Positions 28,697 through 36,821 of a stretch of 40,338 nt of DNA are shown here, in pieces. Made by a program: the position numbers and the translations under genes. Every line of letters starts with the position of its first letter. Position 1 is the first letter of the stretch. The notes under the pieces are model-generated. The model had not been told where the DNA came from and did no database searches. It saw nothing but the letters and a program-made list of their open reading frames with translations. The stretch is from a virus. The stretch covers positions 1 through 40,338 of the IMG/VR virus record IMGVR_UViG_3300043409_002307. The stretch is one strand, 5' to 3'.

Positions 28697-30798
28697 TTTT
28701 CGATGTAATTCTCAAAAATTGTGTTGATTGATGTCGATTGATATGTAGCCGTGATAGTGCCAGGATTTATATAACCTCTCAGCGCTAGATTGTCTATCAT
28801 TTGCTGATATGTTGGCGGTGATAAATTACTGACTATAGTCACACTGGCTGATGTGGATGCAATGAAATCACTGGCAGCAAATAAACCAGGTATAAGACCG
28901 TAGCCACTGCTAAATATCGAATAAAAATCAGTATAGCCAGCATACCCAAATTTAAGGATGTAGTTTGGGCGAGTGGGTTGAATAAATGTGACTTGTTGCG
29001 ATCCTCCAGAAAAAGTACCCCCACTTCTCACTGAACTACTATACTCAAACTTTTGTCGCTCTAATACTATGACATCAAATATTGTATCCAGCCCCGCATC
29101 GTATGATGCGGTCGAGATCAACGATCCCGATGCCGATTGATCGGATTGATATCTAAATTCATTAGCCCCAACTTGGAAAAAATAATCGATCGATAATTGA
29201 TTGGCTGGGATTACTAGTTGAACCACTCCCGATATTATCGGGAGTGGTCCGATTGCGATTGAGTCAAAAAAAACAATGTGATTTACTGGGATAGATGCAG
29301 TTAAGCCTACAGATGCAGTTAAGTCTACAAACACAGTCAACGGCGATGATGTTGCGAAACTTCGAGAAACTCTGAGTGTGTAAGAGTCTTCATTTTGCTT
29401 AATCGACGATCGAACATTTGTGTATACAGTTTCTATTGTGATCGGAATCCCATCGAGATCTAAATCGGTTGGATCTGGTATCGTAAAAATACTATAAGTT
29501 GTTACTGGAATCCGAATATTAACCACTGGCAACAATTGAACAGGATTAACAATCATATTAACCTCTTGAAATAATGCGTTAATTGAATAATCAGGTGTAG
29601 AATCTGGGGTATTACTCCCGATAATTTCAATCCTTAAAGGAACTGGATCTGTGCGACTAGGATCTGATAACGGCTCAATCGTGATATCGATGTATTCAGC
29701 CAATGACGGGATTATTGCCGATATTTGCCCGATCGCAACGTTATTGATGTTGGTGGTTGCATACAGCGCATGATCTAACTGTTGCGTCAAAAATAACAAT
29801 TCTGGACTAGTTATCTTGATATCAACTTCCAAGCTATTCGCTAATTCTGATATAGTTGCGTCTCTGGCAACTCTAATTACAAATAATCCACCAGACCCTC
29901 GAATAATCTCATTTAGTGTACTTGGGATAAGTTTGATTGATACCACTTGCAGATGATTAATATCAAGGCATAACGGCAGTATTTCACCAGGATAAGTTAC
30001 TACCCATGTGGGATTTGCGGCAACAGACGGAGCAAAATTAAATACTTGATTGATTGCATTTAAACAGATCTGATCTGGCTGGATTCCTTCGGCATAAAAT
30101 AATCCATAAGTGAAACTATTCGAGACAAATTGAGTACTCGGTAATTGAGCAACGTTACTTATAATACCAATCCCAGACAATACCGAATCCGCGCCAGTAG
30201 CGTCGTTGTTAGTAGCGATGGATATTTTGGTTCTAAGCCAATTGTAGAGGCTGTAAATAGGATTTTGAGCTGAATTAGATACGCTAATCAAATTAACTGT
30301 CGCAGCAGTATTACCGCCTATCGATATCGGGTTCGATGATTTTATTACCAATGCAAAATCATATCGCGAGTCGTTTAGTCCTTGCCTAGCGGCGTAAGCT
30401 TGACCAGATGATATCCTCAGGACTAATGAACCAAATTTAACAACTAATTCATACTCGTTAATTACACTAGTTGGGAGTAAATTCAGACTACTATTTACTG
30501 GATCTACGTGTGGAATTGGAAGAGTTGCAACCCGAATACTAGGAACTTGCGGATCTTTTGGTGTTAGGTCGATTATTGGACTTGCATCATCAATTACTTC
30601 ATAAGTCCATATTTCATCTCCAAAAGTGCCTAATTTTGGCTTTGGCTTTGGTGGAACTTTGTAGTTAAAACTGGTAGAATTAGATTCTTTTAAGTCCTCA
30701 AATTGAGGAATATTAAACTGTTCTTTTGGTTTTTTATATTTACCACTGAAAGCGTCAAAATTGCTACCGCCTTGATTATTCCACTTTCTACCAGCCAT
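28693..30798 (-). CDS. Large virion protein of unknown fold, beta-rich
   Basis: 701 aa from the ATG at 30798; a TTG 24 nt upstream is a weaker start. The N-terminus is polar (AGRKWNNQGGSNFDAFSGK) with a Pro/Lys linker (PPKPKPKLG). The rest is rich in Ile, Ser, Thr, Val and Asn with little charge, as in beta-rich fibres or appendages. A short tandem DNA repeat (AGATGCAGTTAAG twice, near 29293-29320) codes for LTAS repeated. No enzyme motif is seen. It lies alone on the minus strand inside the head genes, with its own near-leaderless promoter. A surface or adhesin-like virion role is likely, but not shown. Confidence 0.65.
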   Translation of the reverse strand: MAGRKWNNQGGSNFDAFSGKYKKPKEQFNIPQFEDLKESNSTSFNYKVPPKPKPKLGTFGDEIWTYEVIDDASPIIDLTPKDPQVPSIRVATLPIPHVDPVNSSLNLLPTSVINEYELVVKFGSLVLRISSGQAYAARQGLNDSRYDFALVIKSSNPISIGGNTAATVNLISVSNSAQNPIYSLYNWLRTKISIATNNDATGADSVLSGIGIISNVAQLPSTQFVSNSFTYGLFYAEGIQPDQICLNAINQVFNFAPSVAANPTWVVTYPGEILPLCLDINHLQVVSIKLIPSTLNEIIRGSGGLFVIRVARDATISELANSLEVDIKITSPELLFLTQQLDHALYATTNINNVAIGQISAIIPSLAEYIDITIEPLSDPSRTDPVPLRIEIIGSNTPDSTPDYSINALFQEVNMIVNPVQLLPVVNIRIPVTTYSIFTIPDPTDLDLDGIPITIETVYTNVRSSIKQNEDSYTLRVSRSFATSSPLTVFVDLTASVGLTASIPVNHIVFFDSIAIGPLPIISGVVQLVIPANQLSIDYFFQVGANEFRYQSDQSASGSLISTASYDAGLDTIFDVIVLERQKFEYSSSVRSGGTFSGGSQQVTFIQPTRPNYILKFGYAGYTDFYSIFSSGYGLIPGLFAASDFIASTSASVTIVSNLSPPTYQQMIDNLALRGYINPGTITATYQSTSINTIFENYIEN

Positions 30799-30807
30799 GT
30801 TAAAATG

Positions 30808-30813
30808 ATTATA
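30808..30813 (-). promoter_or_regulatory. -10 box with a near-leaderless start
   Basis: TATAAT on the minus strand lies only 9 nt upstream of the ATG at 30798, so transcription would start within a few bases of the start codon. A second TATAAT lies at about 30821-30826. The divergent small gene begins at 30830. Confidence 0.5.
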
Positions 30814-30829
30814 GTACCTCAATTATACA

Positions 30830-31009
30830 GTGGAAACAGTACTAAAGATTGAAGATATCAATACACTCACTCCAGCATTTAACGGGGTAATGGGATGGAT
30901 GTCAATGCCTGAATTAAACGCGATCGATCCCGATGCCTTGCGGTTTGAAATAGTCGATGAAGTGCTATTTGAAAGTGGCGATGTGTTTGTGGATGTGATT
31001 TTATGCTGA
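30830..31009 (+). CDS. Small acidic protein
   Basis: 59 aa from the GTG at 30830 (in-frame stop TAG just upstream). The sequence VETVLKIEDINTLTPAFNGV is followed by MGWMSMPELN and an acidic strand-rich end (RFEIVDEVLFESGDVFVDVILC). It fills most of the divergent gap, and its TGA stop touches the perfect palindromic terminator at 31008-31041, which is strong evidence for a real transcript end here. No family is recognised. Confidence 0.6.
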   Translation: METVLKIEDINTLTPAFNGVMGWMSMPELNAIDPDALRFEIVDEVLFESGDVFVDVILC

Positions 31010-31041
31010 AAAAGCAGGTTAGAATTCTAACCTGCTTTTTC
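31008..31041. terminator. Bidirectional terminator, perfect 34-bp palindrome
   Basis: GAAAAAGCAGGTTAGAA is followed directly by its exact reverse complement. A- and T-tracts flank a GC-containing stem, so it works in both directions: for the small plus-strand gene ending at 31009 and the minus-strand Bro-N gene ending at 31054. Confidence 0.9.
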
Positions 31042-31053
31042 CATGAACAGTGA

Positions 31054-31794
31054 TTAAACTTCAGCTAACGAATCAACCCATTCGTTGATCGCTTGACGAG
31101 TTTGGGGATTATCGCGATAGCACCAAATCGGACGCATTTCACCATTACATAGACGATCTTCTCGCACTCGTTCTAAACCCTTCTTTCCAACTGACAGACC
31201 CATAGATGTTCGCGTCGATGAGTTGGTCTTGATGCCCATTTTCTCGGCAATTGAGACTAGACTATACCAACGATCTTCGGGGAATTCGACAGCGGAAGCA
31301 GCCAACTTTGGTTGATTTGACTCAACAAAATCGTTAACGCCGATGTCGATAAGTAGTTGAGCGAGTCGAGGATTGGATTGTGATAGCAATCCTTGAATAT
31401 TACAAATAGATTGGGCAACTTTCTCAGACTGCTCAATAAGCAATTGCTTCGGTACTGGGACTTCAGGTACAACCGAGTATTTTCCAGTTTTGCGGATAGA
31501 TGGCAGAACTTCAGAGAATACCCATTTCTTCATCCGTTTAGCTGCAGGTTTGCGAGACTTGAAAATGAGCCGATACAGTCCAGGTTCATTAACGGTAAGC
31601 ATTTCTTGATCTCCACCAAGGGTATAACCTTTAGTAATACCCTTTTCTTCCGGTTCCAGTGTTTCTAAAGATTTCGATGTATTTTCTAATCCTAATGCTT
31701 TGCAAATATCGTCAGCAACCCACTCAGGATTCTCAGCAGTCCCCACGAATCGAATGTTATGGTTCTCGAAATCGAATAGAATAGTGTTAGTCAT
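31054..31794 (-). CDS. Bro-N phage antirepressor-like regulator (copy 2)
   Basis: 246 aa, a paralog of the 25074-25814 product with the same length and order. The Bro-N domain (FVGTAENPEWVADDICKALGL, then LYRLIFKSRKPAAKRMKKWVFSEVLPSIRKTG) is almost unchanged; the middle has diverged more; the C-terminus keeps GIKTNSSTRTSMG and IWCYRDNPQTRQAINEW. The very similar N-terminal half suggests binding to related DNA targets, with the C-terminal half setting partners. It has a type A leader, unlike copy 1. It lies inside the head-gene region between the small and large terminase genes. Confidence 0.85.
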   Translation of the reverse strand: MTNTILFDFENHNIRFVGTAENPEWVADDICKALGLENTSKSLETLEPEEKGITKGYTLGGDQEMLTVNEPGLYRLIFKSRKPAAKRMKKWVFSEVLPSIRKTGKYSVVPEVPVPKQLLIEQSEKVAQSICNIQGLLSQSNPRLAQLLIDIGVNDFVESNQPKLAASAVEFPEDRWYSLVSIAEKMGIKTNSSTRTSMGLSVGKKGLERVREDRLCNGEMRPIWCYRDNPQTRQAINEWVDSLAEV

Positions 31795-31810
31795 CTTAAT
31801 TCTAGGTAAA

Positions 31811-31872
31811 TTGATTTGATTAGCGATCGGTTGTCAATCGATCGCGCCCCATTGGGGGATGAATCAATTATA
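31811..31872 (-). promoter_or_regulatory. Promoter and hairpin leader, type A (copy 2)
   Basis: Minus strand: -10 TATAAT (31867-31872), then CCCC-aat-GGGG (31847-31857), then GCGATCG/CGATCGC (31823-31829 with 31839-31845), then CTAATCAAATC, and the ATG at 31794. It has the same parts in the same order as the leader at 5729-5784, but the loops and some stem bases differ. The rest of the gap to 32049 holds only a weak 31-codon frame near 31910 that I do not accept. Confidence 0.65.
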
Positions 31873-32049
31873 CTCTCATCGGGATGCACTTAACCAAATA
31901 ACCGCCAAAATGGCTGAGAGCCGTCTCCAAGAATATAGCTTTTACTTATGCCCTAATCGTCTGAGATCCAGTCAGTCGTCCATTATCATCTTTAGTGATA
32001 CACCCTAAGACATAACTAAAAGTTGGGATACTCTATTATCCCCTAGTAA

Positions 32050-33579
32050 ATGAGTAGGTCAAGCAAGCAACGAGCAAACTATCACAAGCATCATGCGAAA
32101 CAAGTTGATGCGGCGGAATTGAGCGCGATTTCATTGCAATGTCGAACTGATTTCATTGCATTTAGGAAATACGTTTGTGAGCATGAAAGTTTTGATCATC
32201 ACATCCAATGGGAGAAGATATTAAACACTGGTAATGATAACCCCAACCTCAAAGGGATCGCGGGTGATGATACGCTTATACTAGCTCCACGCGGCTCAAG
32301 CAAGTCTACATTTTTACTAGAGTGGGCATCGTGGGTAATCGGTACTCACACCATCCAAAATATTGGGTTAAAAATCCTCTACGTGAGCTATGAAATAACC
32401 ACAGCTCAGAACAAGTCAGAACAGGTTCAATCGATCGTTTCAAGCGCTAAGTATCGCGAGGTATTCCCTGAAGTAAAGCCAGGCGATAAATGGGCTACTA
32501 AGCAATGGGTAATTGATCGATCTCATGCCAATCTATCTACAATTGATGAGCCTTATACCCTCGCTTGTACGGGGCTGAGAGGTACCGCAACAGGTAAGCG
32601 AAGTCACTTGATACTATTGGATGATTTAATCAAGTCACCCGAAGATATAGCAGCCATTGAGGTAAGGGATAAGATGAGAAAGAACTGGAACTCATCAATC
32701 AGTAAGACGCGATTTAGGGACGGTGGTAGAGCAATTTGCTTGGGAACATTGATGAGGGCAGACGATATTTATTCCACTGAATTCACAACCGCTAAAAAGT
32801 GGAAGCGCATCATCCAAAAAGGGATAATTAATGTTGCAGGATTAGAACGATCATTTTGCGAGCCGATGGCACCATTGAAGGAATTGCAGCGGGAACGGGA
32901 GTTAGATTTAGAATCATTTGAGTTTCAGATTCAGAATAATATTGTGCGAATATCCACTCAATCGATCGATCCGGCGTGGATTATCAAGCGGAATCTACCC
33001 GATCGAATGGACAAAATTACTGTCGGTATTGACCTGTCATCTGGCACCAAAGAGAGGAATGATTTTACTGCAATGGTAGTAATGGGATCGGCGAAGGATG
33101 AGAATGGGGTTAACCGCTACTATGTGATTGACTATTGGCGGGGAAAAATCATGGGAAACATCGAAAAGTTGGATGAACTAATCAAGTTGCATGATGAATG
33201 GAACTACCTAAATCCAGTCTGGGAAATTTGGATAGAAGCCCACAACTATCAGCGGTCAATGGCTGGAGACTTTACTACTTATGTCAAAGGCACAAAGGGG
33301 ATAGAAGACATGGTAATAGTCCCATTGAGTAATCTAGGCGGGGACAAATTAACGAGGCTGAGAGGTCAAACTGGAGTTATGCAAAACGGACTTGTGAGTT
33401 GGAATCAATGGATAGACTTTGGCATTGTCACCGATGAATTGATTAACTTTGGTAGCAGCTCACACGATGATTGTGTTGATGGATTTGTCTATGCACTCAA
33501 AGGGCTGAGAGAGCGACTACCCATTGATACAGCAACAACCGAATCGAGTATAATTAGGGATAGATTAACTATGGCGTGA
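32050..33579 (+). CDS. terL: Terminase large subunit
   Basis: 509 aa. Walker A is LAPRGSSKST (78-87), Walker B LILLDD (187-192), and the coupling region follows. The RNase H-like nuclease domain begins near VGIDLSSG (Asp328), with further acidic residues expected near EAHNY and the C-terminal HDDCVDG (a typical nuclease Asp pair). The TGLRGTATGKRSHLILLDD block is typical of phage packaging ATPases. It drives DNA into the prohead through the portal at 33676. It starts after a 255-nt gap that holds the leader of the divergent gene. Confidence 0.9.
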   Translation: MSRSSKQRANYHKHHAKQVDAAELSAISLQCRTDFIAFRKYVCEHESFDHHIQWEKILNTGNDNPNLKGIAGDDTLILAPRGSSKSTFLLEWASWVIGTHTIQNIGLKILYVSYEITTAQNKSEQVQSIVSSAKYREVFPEVKPGDKWATKQWVIDRSHANLSTIDEPYTLACTGLRGTATGKRSHLILLDDLIKSPEDIAAIEVRDKMRKNWNSSISKTRFRDGGRAICLGTLMRADDIYSTEFTTAKKWKRIIQKGIINVAGLERSFCEPMAPLKELQRERELDLESFEFQIQNNIVRISTQSIDPAWIIKRNLPDRMDKITVGIDLSSGTKERNDFTAMVVMGSAKDENGVNRYYVIDYWRGKIMGNIEKLDELIKLHDEWNYLNPVWEIWIEAHNYQRSMAGDFTTYVKGTKGIEDMVIVPLSNLGGDKLTRLRGQTGVMQNGLVSWNQWIDFGIVTDELINFGSSSHDDCVDGFVYALKGLRERLPIDTATTESSIIRDRLTMA

Positions 33580-33581
33580 TT

Positions 33582-33668
33582 ATGTTTATAGCTGGATTAT
33601 TTGTCGGGTTTGGAATTGGGTCGGGATTTGTAGCTTGGTATTTGTTACGGGATTATTTTACTTATTAG
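33582..33668 (+). CDS. 28-aa membrane peptide between terminase and portal
   Basis: MFIAGLFVGFGIGSGFVAWY is followed by LLRDYFTY and a stop. It is one glycine-rich membrane helix with GxxxG-like spacing, which favours helix packing. It starts 2 nt after the terminase stop and ends 7 nt before the portal start, so it fills the gap exactly. A similar 28-aa membrane peptide at 7850 also precedes a phage enzyme. Role unknown. Confidence 0.5.
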   Translation: MFIAGLFVGFGIGSGFVAWYLLRDYFTY

Positions 33669-33675
33669 TTAACCA

Positions 33676-35550
33676 ATGTCACAAGTAGTCAACCAATTAA
33701 TCAAAGCTCAATTATCCCGTGATGGTGCCAACGGGGGGCGCGGTACAGTCGTCCCATTGCATTGTGCCCAAATGCGGGAATATGGATCTAGGGGCGGGCA
33801 TATCCAGTTTGATTGCCCGCAGGATGATGATATCAATAGCCGTGGGAATGCCCTGCGAAAATGGTATTTAAGTAACGATTTAGGCGCAAAGATGGATTAT
33901 ATCTTTGATGTCTTTGTCTGTCATGGAGAGGTATTGTGGCTGCTATTACCACTCGATGATGGTGACTATTGGGTGGAGTTTTTCCAGGGTGGATTAAAGC
34001 ATGATAATCCCCAATTTAAGATCTACTATAAAAATGGCGGACGGGATATCGAAACGGCTGTAGTTCGGTACAGTTATGAGAAAGACAATGCTATCGGGTC
34101 GCTGTCTGTACCGACTGGGATGATGGGTGAAAACACTTCAACTACTACCCGCTGGATTAAGTTAATTATTACGGCTGAATCAATCGTTACTATTGATTGC
34201 GGATCTAAGCCAAGTCTATCGATCGATGCTCAACAATACGCGATCGGGAATAACATTAAAATCGATCCGAATCCATTTAGCCCACTACTCCCAATTGCTC
34301 TATCGGTTAACAATCCTCAGCAGACTGGCAAGCAGGGAACGGGCGATTTTCATGTGTTTTCTGAACTAATCGAGAACCATGAATCCCGATTATCTTGGGT
34401 GGATGAAAATCTAGAGACATTTGGCAACCCTACACTAGTTACCACTAGATCGGCGGCTGAAGTAACCGAGACAGCAATGAGCGATGCTCCCAACACATGG
34501 GCAGCTAATCAGGGATTTCGGGATGGTGTAGGCGATGCCTACAGCGGTAGTAGCTCTAAATCACTCGCAGGTCGGCGAGGTACTCGTGGCAAGCGAATAT
34601 CTAAAGTGATTGGGAATGTGGGACAAGAAGAGCGATTTGGATACATTCAGACTAGTCCTGTACCTGGAGATCTGACTCAATACATCCGTAATGATAGAGA
34701 ACTTATCCATTGGTGCTTAGGCGGAGTCGATCCGATCGGCGTGAGTAGTTCCCCGACTTTCGGAGAGATTAAAACTCTATTCGGTCGGGTTCAGAATACC
34801 GCCGACAAGAAATCTAATTCACTATTCGCAGCTTTGGGAAGGCTATTCTCAATCGCAATTGCGAATGAGGAACAGCGATTTAAAGCGGCGTTTATTGTGG
34901 CTATAGCCAATAATAAAGCATTATCAAAGCAAGTCCCCAATCTCGAATCATTGACTGATGAGCAGACACAATCACTCTACCAACTATCTCGAAGTGGTGG
35001 ATTAGATGCTTATCAATTTGCATTTAATCCAGTTGGATTGCCGCCAATGGGAGATCGAACTGTCGTATGGAGATACACCCGCGAGGTATATAAACCATCA
35101 ACTCGCGACCTTCTAGACTTGTCGATCGTGGGTAGAAACTTGAGAGAAGATGGACTCAATCAAGAATTTACAATGGGTAAATTGTATCCAGAATTATCAC
35201 CTAAAGAAATTCAAGCGGCAACGTCAGGATTTAGCCCCAGAGTTGTCGAAAATCAACTCACTGGACTTAATAGTCTGCTACAATTTTATCAACAGAGTAT
35301 GAGTGTTCCAGGTATCCAAGATCCGAGTATTCCGCTCGGAATTGAGTTAGGAATATCGCAATTAGTAGCCACCGGAATCGAATCACTTAAAAAAGAATTG
35401 AACTATGGTAAGCCAGTTTACAGCCCAGCATCAGCAAGCACCACCCCAAGTACACTCGCAGAATTTATCTCCAGCTCAATGGGCGCAGCTAACTCAGTTA
35501 GTCCAAAGTCAGCAGCAATCGCAATACCAGCCGCAGGCAGCACCGCCTAG
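33676..35550 (+). CDS. Portal protein
   Basis: 624 aa, immediately after the terminase, as in most tailed phages. The size (about 60-70 kDa) and content fit: an N-terminal alpha/beta part with KMDYIFDVFVCHGEVLWLLLP, a central region with LIENHESRLSWVDENLETFG, and GGVDPIGVSSSPTFGEIKTLFGRVQNTADKK, then a helical part. The C-terminal ~50 residues are Ser/Ala/Pro-rich and overlap the next gene by 146 nt in another frame. It would form the 12-fold ring for DNA entry. I assign it by position, size and character, not by a short diagnostic motif. Confidence 0.8.
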   Translation: MSQVVNQLIKAQLSRDGANGGRGTVVPLHCAQMREYGSRGGHIQFDCPQDDDINSRGNALRKWYLSNDLGAKMDYIFDVFVCHGEVLWLLLPLDDGDYWVEFFQGGLKHDNPQFKIYYKNGGRDIETAVVRYSYEKDNAIGSLSVPTGMMGENTSTTTRWIKLIITAESIVTIDCGSKPSLSIDAQQYAIGNNIKIDPNPFSPLLPIALSVNNPQQTGKQGTGDFHVFSELIENHESRLSWVDENLETFGNPTLVTTRSAAEVTETAMSDAPNTWAANQGFRDGVGDAYSGSSSKSLAGRRGTRGKRISKVIGNVGQEERFGYIQTSPVPGDLTQYIRNDRELIHWCLGGVDPIGVSSSPTFGEIKTLFGRVQNTADKKSNSLFAALGRLFSIAIANEEQRFKAAFIVAIANNKALSKQVPNLESLTDEQTQSLYQLSRSGGLDAYQFAFNPVGLPPMGDRTVVWRYTREVYKPSTRDLLDLSIVGRNLREDGLNQEFTMGKLYPELSPKEIQAATSGFSPRVVENQLTGLNSLLQFYQQSMSVPGIQDPSIPLGIELGISQLVATGIESLKKELNYGKPVYSPASASTTPSTLAEFISSSMGAANSVSPKSAAIAIPAAGSTA

Positions 35551-36238
35551 CACGAGTGCATATACCAGTGACGGGACGATGGCGGCGATCGACCCTAATC
35601 TACTCCATGCTCAATGGTTGCAGTATCAGCAATCTCAGTTGAGTCAGAGTGCGATTATTCCACAATATGCACAGGCTCAGTATGCACCGCAATATGCACC
35701 ACTTCAGTCGCAAGGTGAATTGGTTAGTAATGAGTCGATCCATGCTTTATCGCAATTTATCGAAGCATCCAATACCGCCGCAATTGCATCAGCGCAATAC
35801 ATCGATCTACTTGAGTCGATAATGGCTGAACACAAAAAATTGATTGATTTTAGTGCGGCTCAAGACGATTTGATTTGGAGATTCCTGCATGATCGTGAAT
35901 TTACACTCGACTACATCCGAGGTGCTTGGATTCGCGAAGGGATTAGCGACGAGTTTATGTCTCGATTGGCAAATGTCTATTTAGAAATTGCAGCACTTTC
36001 GCCTCGCGGGAATAATCCAGAATTTACAGGCAATAAAAATATTAAATTTGATGCTGAATTAGTCAGGACTCCTCAACAACAAAACTTTATCCCACCATTG
36101 CCTAGTAGCGGTGGTAATGGTAACAACGGCATTACGATGGAGCAATACCTCATTGCTCAAGAACAAGGGTTTGTAGGGGCAGCTAGAGCGGCGGCGATGC
36201 AAAACCCAGCTAGTCTGTATGCTAGTCTGTTTCAGTAA
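35405..36238 (+). CDS. Candidate scaffolding protein
   Basis: 277 aa from the ATG at 35405, or 219 aa from an ATG at 35579. The N-terminal ~60 residues are Gln- and Pro-rich (AQWAQLTQLVQSQQQSQY) and overlap the portal gene in the +1 frame. The middle (residues ~105-190) is strongly helical and charged (IDLLESIMAEHKKLIDFS, LIWRFLHDREFTLDYIRG). The C-terminus has a Gly/Asn-rich linker and an Ala-rich helix. The position between portal and capsid, the helical content and the lack of any enzyme motif fit a scaffold. It could also be a head-core protein. Confidence 0.6.
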   Translation: MVSQFTAQHQQAPPQVHSQNLSPAQWAQLTQLVQSQQQSQYQPQAAPPSTSAYTSDGTMAAIDPNLLHAQWLQYQQSQLSQSAIIPQYAQAQYAPQYAPLQSQGELVSNESIHALSQFIEASNTAAIASAQYIDLLESIMAEHKKLIDFSAAQDDLIWRFLHDREFTLDYIRGAWIREGISDEFMSRLANVYLEIAALSPRGNNPEFTGNKNIKFDAELVRTPQQQNFIPPLPSSGGNGNNGITMEQYLIAQEQGFVGAARAAAMQNPASLYASLFQ

Positions 36239-36273
36239 ATTTACTTAGATAAACACTTAGGAGCATTTTAATT

Positions 36274-36717
36274 ATGGCTGGAGCAATTGCAGGAATGGCG
36301 GCGCGGTATTTGGCACCGATGGCAGCACAAGCGGCGGGCACGTTTGTGCAAGGCAAAATGGGCGAAGCGATCGGTGACCACAACATCAACCAAGCCCAAC
36401 AGATTGGGCAGGCTAATTATGGACGATTTGATCAAGGTACTACCACTCAATCCGCTCGCGGTGCTGAGTCGGTAACTCAAGCGCAAGAAGGTGCAAATGC
36501 TCGATCTATGGGTCGTGAAGCATTTCTAAACCAAATGACGCAAGCTAATAAGCGTGCGGATAATGAAGATCAGCGGACTACTTATGAACAAGACAATGCC
36601 TTCAGACGTGGCGAAACACTGGCTAATAACTACGCTAATGCCGCATCAAATCAAGCTCAGTCCAATAACAATGTACTCGCAACAATGTTAGGAGTTAGCG
36701 GTCAAGCACGCCGATAA
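36274..36717 (+). CDS. Ala/Gln-rich protein, candidate ejection protein
   Basis: 147 aa. The N-terminus (MAGAIAGMAARYLAPMAAQAAG) is a hydrophobic Ala/Gly-rich helix that could insert into a membrane; the rest is Gln-, Asn- and Ala-rich (NINQAQQIGQANYGRFDQG, EGANARSMGREAFLNQMTQANKRADN). A membrane-active N-terminus with a polar helical body is typical of podovirus ejection proteins, which open a channel in the cell wall. It resembles the composition of the proteins at 26844 and 27513. It ends at a terminator hairpin just before the capsid gene. The role is inferred. Confidence 0.55.
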   Translation: MAGAIAGMAARYLAPMAAQAAGTFVQGKMGEAIGDHNINQAQQIGQANYGRFDQGTTTQSARGAESVTQAQEGANARSMGREAFLNQMTQANKRADNEDQRTTYEQDNAFRRGETLANNYANAASNQAQSNNNVLATMLGVSGQARR

Positions 36718-36726
36718 ATAGCCAAA

Positions 36727-36764
36727 AAAATACACTCGATCGAAGCCATCCGCGAGTGTATTTT
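36727..36764 (+). terminator. Hairpin terminator before the capsid gene
   Basis: AAAATACACTCG (36727-36738) pairs with CGAGTGTATTTT (36753-36764), a 12-bp stem with an A-tract before and TTTTAAAA after. It ends the transcript of the 36274 gene and isolates the capsid gene. Confidence 0.8.
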
Positions 36765-36771
36765 AAAATCA

Positions 36772-36819
36772 TTGTCATCCTGATAGATCGATTATAACCT
36801 AATCACTATCAGATAGATC
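36772..36819 (+). promoter_or_regulatory. Capsid gene promoter region
   Basis: A weak TTGTCA (36772-36777) and TATAAC (36793-36798) with 15-bp spacing lie between two direct copies of GATAGATCG (36782-36790 and 36812-36820), the second touching the ATG at 36822. GATAGA also occurs at the -35 position before the DinD genes at 5710 and 39869. Confidence 0.4.
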
Positions 36820-36821
36820 GT

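Noticed and set aside
31910-32008. Short plus-strand frame (MAESRLQEYSF...) in the gap before the large terminase
   Set aside because: About 31 codons, no ribosome-binding site, no motif, and a Ser/Ile-rich end unlike a protein core.
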